Source: JADJLQ01 sp964405735 | Lineage (GTDB): Bacteria; Bacteroidota; Bacteroidia; Chitinophagales; Saprospiraceae | Direction of reading: 5' to 3' | Assembly: GCA_964405735.1 (NCBI GenBank) | Contig: CAYOPD010000084.1 | Location: forward strand, 1-18,160 | Length of the DNA: 18,160 nucleotides | In this document: positions 14,474-18,160 of the stretch, one piece after another | How positions within the stretch are numbered: the stretch's first letter is position 1 | Layout of the letters: each line of letters begins with the position of its first letter | The notes under the pieces: generated by a model | The model's database searches: none | What the model was told of the DNA's origin: nothing | Seen by the model: only the letters and a program-made list of their open reading frames with translations | Program-made: the position numbers and the translations under genes

Positions 14474-14528
14474 ATTTTCCGGTTAAAAACGTAAAATATA
14501 TATTAATTTTACGGATGAATCCGAAAAT
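14474..14528 (+). promoter_or_regulatory. Cluster of ATTTT-N-CGG half-sites abutting the ATPase start
   Basis: Four related half-sites lie within 55 bases: ATTTTCCGG (14474-14482), CGTAAAAT (14490-14497), ATTTTACGGAT (14506-14516) and ATCCGAAAAT (14519-14528). The second and third form a perfect 8-bp inverted repeat with an 8-base loop. The third and fourth form a near-perfect palindrome that touches the ATG at 14529. The layout looks like an operator for a repressor or for autoregulation, which is inference. Confidence 0.5.
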
Positions 14529-15653
14529 ATGATAGAAAGGAGACTTGGATATTTACTGGTGTCAAAATTAAAAGACAAAAAAGCCCTTATTATCCTGGGT
14601 CCAAGGCAAGTGGGCAAAAGCACTCTTTTGAATTTGATATCCAGCCACTTAGATCAACCCTTAACCTGGTGGAACGGGGATGAAACGGACATCAGGGAAA
14701 TTCTATCCAAACCAACTTCAAGTGGTCTGAAAGCCCTCGTTGGAAACCACAAAACAGTGATCATCGATGAAGCACAACGGATTGAAAATATTGGCCTATG
14801 CATTAAGCTGATCGTGGACAACCTGAAGGGGGTAAAAGTCATTGCAACAGGATCCTCCGCCTTTGACCTGGCCAATAAAATAAATGAACCGCTCACTGGC
14901 AGAAAATGGGAATATCATTTGTATCCGGTTTCCTTCGGAGAAATGGTTCACCATTCCAACCTTCTCGAAGAAAAAAGGTTGTTAAACCACCGTTTGATCT
15001 ATGGATACTACCCTGAAATTGTGAGTTCACCGGGACAGGAACAAGGTCTGCTAAAACAATTGGCGGATTCCTATTTATATAAAGATGTTTTCACCTGGGA
15101 GCGCATTCAAAAACCCGAAAGGCTGGAAAAACTGGTGCAAGCACTGGCTTTTCAGTTCACACAAATCATTAGCTATCATGAACTCGGCCAGTTGTGCGGT
15201 CTTAACAGTGAGACCATAGAAAGATATATCAGCCTCCTGGAAAAGGCATTCATCGTGTACCGCCTTCCTGCCTATAGCCGGAACCTGCGCAATGAGTTAA
15301 AGAAGAGTAATAAAATATACTTTTATGACAATGGGTTGCGGAATGCAGTGATCAATCAGTTTAACCCGGTCGGCCTTAGAAACGATATCGGACAGCTTTG
15401 GGAAAACTGGTTTGTTACCGAAAGATTGAAATACCTTGCTTATAGTGAATCTTATCGGAACAGATTCTTTTGGCGCACTCTTGCCCAGCAAGAATTGGAT
15501 TATATAGAAGAATCCGATGGGATTTTATCCGGATTTGAATGCAAATGGAACCCGAAAGCAAAAGGCAGGATTTCCAAAACATTCATTCAAGCATATCCTC
15601 AAGCGCAAACACAAATTATTACCCCTTTGAATGCAGACCAGTTTTTGATTTGA
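14529..15653 (+). CDS. AAA_14/DUF4143 ATPase
   Basis: This 374-residue P-loop ATPase belongs to the group with an N-terminal AAA_14 domain and a C-terminal DUF4143 domain, very common in Bacteroidota and often horizontally transferred. Walker A is GPRQVGKST (24-32), Walker B is VIIDEAQ (77-83), and a sensor-like ATGSSAFDL follows at 106-114. The middle contains a winged-helix-like stretch (ELGQLCGLNSETIERYISLLEKAF). The C-terminus has LDYIEE (Asp324), FECKW (Glu337, Lys339) and the preceding LWENWFVTERL helix, a PD-(D/E)XK nuclease-like arrangement. The function of this family is unsettled. It stands alone, is flanked by a palindromic operator-like leader, and converges on the GNAT gene 22 bases away. 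Its upstream region is more AT-rich than most other spacers here, consistent with acquisition. Confidence 0.9.
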   Translation: MIERRLGYLLVSKLKDKKALIILGPRQVGKSTLLNLISSHLDQPLTWWNGDETDIREILSKPTSSGLKALVGNHKTVIIDEAQRIENIGLCIKLIVDNLKGVKVIATGSSAFDLANKINEPLTGRKWEYHLYPVSFGEMVHHSNLLEEKRLLNHRLIYGYYPEIVSSPGQEQGLLKQLADSYLYKDVFTWERIQKPERLEKLVQALAFQFTQIISYHELGQLCGLNSETIERYISLLEKAFIVYRLPAYSRNLRNELKKSNKIYFYDNGLRNAVINQFNPVGLRNDIGQLWENWFVTERLKYLAYSESYRNRFFWRTLAQQELDYIEESDGILSGFECKWNPKAKGRISKTFIQAYPQAQTQIITPLNADQFLI

Positions 15654-15663
15654 GATATTCACA

Positions 15664-15690
15664 ATAAATCTGAGCCTAAACTCGATTTAT
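15664..15690. terminator. Hairpin between convergent genes
   Basis: ATAAATC (15664-15670) pairs with GATTTAT (15684-15690), extended inward by GAG/CTC after a one-base bulge, with a 6-base loop. It begins 10 bases after the ATPase stop and overlaps the final codons of the GNAT gene. Its position suits a bidirectional terminator, but the stem is AT-rich and T runs are short. Confidence 0.4.
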
Positions 15691-16149
15691 CCCTTTCGTC
15701 ATTCTGTAATTATTCAATACCACTCCGCTTAAATCCACTTCATTTTCGTGCTCCACCACAAATCCTTTGCTTTGAAAAAAAGGCAAGGCAGTTATACTGG
15801 CATAGGTGGATAATATTATTGATTGATCCGCAAATCTTAAAGCCTCTGTTTCCAATTCAAGAAGCAGCCGACCCGCAATGCCTTCACCCTGCCTTTTATG
15901 GTGCACATATAATAAATCGATATGCTTTCCATGTTCCAACGAGGCAAATCCCAATACCCGGGGCCCTTCCCGGTAAAGAATAAAATATTGTTTTCCTATT
16001 TTATCCAGCCATCGTTCCCTGTCGTGGACGGAGGATATCCAGGCTTCAATCTGATGCGGGTCATAGTCCCGGGAATTGATGAAGGATATTGTGTTTTTAA
16101 ATAAGGTGAGCAGATCATCGAGATCGGAAGCTGTGGCACGGCAGATCAT
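15676..16149 (-). CDS. GNAT family N-acetyltransferase
   Basis: This 157-residue acyl-CoA-dependent acetyltransferase has the fold typical of the family. It starts with the IxRAT-type strand MICRATASDLDDLL. Motif A is IDLLYVHHKRQGEGIAGRLLLELE with the acetyl-CoA pyrophosphate loop RQGEGIAGR. Late elements are ILSTYASITALPFFQSKGF, the usual motif B Tyr/Phe region, then a closing strand. A GFASLEHG strand precedes motif A, as expected. I chose the ATG at 16149; a TTG at 16164 could add five residues, but the family start fits the ATG better. The layout resembles YafP-type small acetyltransferases; the substrate is unknown. It diverges from the alpha/beta hydrolase gene with 38 bases between starts and converges on the ATPase gene. 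Confidence 0.88.
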   Translation of the reverse strand: MICRATASDLDDLLTLFKNTISFINSRDYDPHQIEAWISSVHDRERWLDKIGKQYFILYREGPRVLGFASLEHGKHIDLLYVHHKRQGEGIAGRLLLELETEALRFADQSIILSTYASITALPFFQSKGFVVEHENEVDLSGVVLNNYRMTKGINRV

Positions 16150-16187
16150 AGAGGATATGTTCAAAATTATTCTATTTATTTTTATCC

Positions 16188-17051
16188 ATGATGAACTGGA
16201 AAAAATTGATCCTGATCGCCCTGGTTATTCTTACCGGACAAGCCGTCCCGGCTCAGAAGATTACCAGGGATATTACCTATGCGCTGACTCCGGAAAAAGA
16301 ACTTAAACTGGACCTATACCTCCCTGTCGGCATATCAAATCCTTATCTCATCATCTGGGTGCACGGCGGAGCCTGGCACAGTGGTTCAAAAGATAACCCG
16401 CCCCGGGATTTGATAAACTTGGGTTATGCTATGGCGAGCATCAGTTATCGCCATACTCCTGAGGCAACATTTCCAGCCCAGGTCCACGATATCAAGGCCG
16501 CTATCCGGTTTCTCCGGTCACACGCTGATCAATATGGTTACCGGGGAGATAAAATCACCCTTTGGGGTTCCTCTGCCGGCGGCCATCTGGTTGCTCTTAC
16601 AGGTCTGACGAATAAGCACGAAGGCCTGGAGGGGAAAATCGGAAATGACCTGGCTACAAGTTCAGAGATCCAGGCAGTGATCGATTTTTTCGGTCCGGCC
16701 GATTTAACGACCATACTCAGCCAATCCACTCCGCATGGACTGAATGTCCGCACCCCGGCCCTCGCCCTGATGTTCGGCAAACCGCTGGACCAGGTAGCCG
16801 AAGAGCTTAAACTGGCAAGCCCCGTGTATCATGTAGATGTCGGGGACCCTCCTTTATTCATCTGTCACGGGGACCTCGATCCCCAGGTGCCCATCAATCA
16901 ATCCATCCAATTATACGGCAAATACCGGGAACTGAATTTACCGGTGCAATTGGAATTTGTACATGGCGGCGGCCACGGAGGCAACCAGTTCAGCGATCCT
17001 GAACTCATTGCAAAAGTGGATCAATTTTTAATAAAGCACCTCGGAAGGTAA
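16188..17051 (+). CDS. Secreted alpha/beta hydrolase (BD-FAE/HSL-like esterase)
   Basis: This 287-residue protein has a signal peptide (about 1-23, ending VPAQ), so it acts outside the cytoplasm. The rest is an alpha/beta hydrolase of the hormone-sensitive-lipase/BD-FAE type. It has the oxyanion-hole motif HGGAW (59-63), the nucleophile elbow GSSAGG with Ser129, a likely acid Asp231 in HGDLDPQVP, and a likely catalytic His263 in VHGGGHGG. Substrates in this group include acetylated or feruloylated sugars and short-chain esters. The family fits the glycan-degrading theme of the 5-9 kb block, but the gene is far from it and that link is only suggestive. Two consecutive ATGs open the frame; either can be the start. 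Confidence 0.88.
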   Translation: MMNWKKLILIALVILTGQAVPAQKITRDITYALTPEKELKLDLYLPVGISNPYLIIWVHGGAWHSGSKDNPPRDLINLGYAMASISYRHTPEATFPAQVHDIKAAIRFLRSHADQYGYRGDKITLWGSSAGGHLVALTGLTNKHEGLEGKIGNDLATSSEIQAVIDFFGPADLTTILSQSTPHGLNVRTPALALMFGKPLDQVAEELKLASPVYHVDVGDPPLFICHGDLDPQVPINQSIQLYGKYRELNLPVQLEFVHGGGHGGNQFSDPELIAKVDQFLIKHLGR

Positions 17052-17093
17052 GATTGGCATCGTTTCGCCCAGGCTTATCGCAGCATACTCATC

Positions 17094-17118
17094 CCTCTAA
17101 CCTCTAACCTCGAACCTC
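17094..17118 (-). repeat. 7-bp tandem repeat GAGGTTA at creatininase stop
   Basis: Read on the minus strand, the units are GAGGTTC, GAGGTTA, GAGGTTA and GAGG. This is the same heptamer family as at 108-156. The tract begins inside the TGA stop codon of the creatininase-family gene and fills part of the 65-base gap to the convergent hydrolase. Confidence 0.8.
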
Positions 17119-17881
17119 ACTCATACATCTCCTCCACATCCGCTTTCGCCAAATCGATTAAAAACCCGGCGATCTGGCTGATACAGGCTTCCACATACCG
17201 TTTGCCTTTTTCCGGGCTTGCCAGGGCAGGATTCCCCGATCCCGTATCCCTGGTGATTTTTGTCCATGCCCGCTGAGCCTGGACCCAGCCTTTTTTTAAG
17301 GCCTCCACCTTGAATTTTTTGGTGGCCCCGTCCCCGGCTTCAGACAGCGGGAGCAATAAATCCGGACAGATGGCCATCATGGTACTGGTTTCAAACTCAT
17401 CGGCATGGTCCCCCGGATCTTTAAAATATTCCTTTGTTTTGGCCGCCTCCCACCAGTTGAGACTGCAGCAGAACAGGGACGGGTAAAAAAAGGCCAGTTC
17501 ACGGATGATGTTCTTAAAATGATTGCCTCCATGGCCATTGATAAAAACCAGTTTGCGGCATCCCGCCCGCAGGACCACATCACAGATATCTTTGGCTACC
17601 TGCATTTGTGTACTGGGGAGAAGGTTCATGCAATAGGGGATATCAAGTTGCCCGGTCTGGATGCCATAGGGGATATTGGGAAGGACCAGTACTTTGGCCC
17701 CGGCTTCCCAGGCTCTGCCCGCGGCTTCCCGGGCGATATGGATGACCTGGTAGTTGTCCGTGGCGTAGGGCATGTGGTAGTTGTGGGCTTCGGTGGCGCC
17801 CCACGGCTGGATGACTACATCGTAAGTGGTTTCCTTGATTTGTTTCCAATTGGTTTCTTCGAGGAGGTATGGTTTGATCAT
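17117..17881 (-). CDS. Creatininase family amidohydrolase
   Basis: This 254-residue metal-dependent hydrolase belongs to the creatininase superfamily, which also includes the formamide hydrolase ArfB and the mycofactocin peptidase MftE. Conserved features are IQPWGATEAHNYHMPYATDN with likely metal ligands Glu31, His33 and Asp42, FINGHGGN with His117, and DHADEFETS with Glu162/Glu164. The common family form of the first motif has Gln-His-Gly where this protein has Ala-His-Asn, so creatinine itself is unlikely to be the substrate. The frame continues 16 codons upstream, but those fall in the terminal repeat region; the ATG at 17881 gives the natural start LEETNWKQIK. An imperfect -7 box, TACCTTTC, lies just upstream. 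The substrate is unknown. It is probably a single-gene transcript. Confidence 0.85.
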   Translation of the reverse strand: MIKPYLLEETNWKQIKETTYDVVIQPWGATEAHNYHMPYATDNYQVIHIAREAAGRAWEAGAKVLVLPNIPYGIQTGQLDIPYCMNLLPSTQMQVAKDICDVVLRAGCRKLVFINGHGGNHFKNIIRELAFFYPSLFCCSLNWWEAAKTKEYFKDPGDHADEFETSTMMAICPDLLLPLSEAGDGATKKFKVEALKKGWVQAQRAWTKITRDTGSGNPALASPEKGKRYVEACISQIAGFLIDLAKADVEEMYE

Positions 17882-17900
17882 GTTTGAAAGGTACTTTTTT

Positions 17901-18160
17901 CCCACGACGGGCACAATAGAATGGCCCACGACGGCACGAAGTCATTTTCCACTAGGGCACGATCGAATGGTCTTGCTACGGTCACCACGTTATTGCCCAC
18001 GACGGCACGAAGTCATTTTCCACGAGGACACGATCGAATGGTCTTGCTACGGTCACCACGTTATTTCCCACGACGGCACGACGGGCACAATAGAATGCCC
18101 CACGGCGGCACGAAGTCATTTTCCACAAGGACACGATCGAAAGGTCCTGCTATGTTACCA
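17901..18160. repeat. Tandem array, 71-bp period, running off the window
   Basis: Units start CCCACGACGGCACG at 17925, 17996 and 18067, exactly 71 bases apart. The first two are near-identical over the full 71 bases, differing at about four positions. The unit at 18067 switches after 14 bases to ACGGGCACAATAGAATG, which is also seen in the partial unit at 17901. A diverged unit starts at 18099 and reaches the edge. Internal phrases are CGAAGTCATTTTCCAC, GGACACGATCGAATGG and CTACGGTCACCACG. No gene is seen in it. Confidence 0.85.

Noticed and set aside
17901..18160. Possible CRISPR array at the right end
   Set aside because: Whole 71-bp units repeat, including the part that would be spacer, and the units show no short constant repeat with unique spacers.

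Overview
The window comes from a member of the Bacteroidota, probably a free-living environmental lineage such as Saprospiria or a relative; the exact class is inference. Three things support the phylum. A large lipoprotein looks like the type IX secretion and gliding protein SprE/PorW. Several genes have the Bacteroidota promoter type, with a -7 box TAnnTTTG and a TTG about 17 bases upstream. Many proteins belong to families typical of this phylum. A run of exactly 100 N at 1252-1351, flanked by identical 55-base ends, shows that this is a draft scaffold, probably metagenomic.

Layout. Bases 1-199 are intergenic and carry a 7-bp microsatellite. A PPP-type metallophosphoesterase (200-1111, +) follows, then a repeat-bearing spacer with the assembly gap. 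Next come a DUF4440/SnoaL-like secreted protein and protein-L-isoaspartate methyltransferase (both -). A polypurine spacer precedes a phosphoglucomutase/phosphomannomutase (3010-4389, +) and a Uma2-family nuclease-like protein. Bases 5145-8840 (+) form a carbohydrate block: a secreted GH20-like glycosidase, a CE2-type acetylesterase lipoprotein and L-fuconate dehydratase. Convergent to it is the 992-residue SprE/PorW homologue (-). A membrane-anchored M23 peptidase diverges from that gene, followed by a small HAD phosphatase and an SRPBCC/AHSA1 protein (all +). A CAU tRNA (-) and a wrecked copy of it lie at 14117-14326. The right end holds an AAA_14/DUF4143 ATPase (+), a GNAT acetyltransferase (-), a secreted alpha/beta hydrolase (+) and a creatininase-family hydrolase (-). 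It finishes in a tandem array with a 71-bp period that runs off the edge.

How the genes fit together. The 5145-8840 block could deacetylate and trim extracellular glycans and feed L-fuconate into fucose breakdown; transporters, fucose dehydrogenase and the later enzymes are not in view. SprE/PorW and the divergent M23 peptidase both act at the cell envelope. The other genes look like single housekeeping or accessory functions.

The most unusual sequence is non-coding. A 16-bp palindrome family (TCCCG-N6-CGGGA) occurs four times. Two copies sit upstream of the SRPBCC gene. The other two lie exactly in the D loop and the anticodon loop of a tRNA duplicate that has kept its own promoter. Several 7-8 bp microsatellites, two of which overlap stop codons, and the terminal 71-bp array add to a repeat-rich intergenic landscape.
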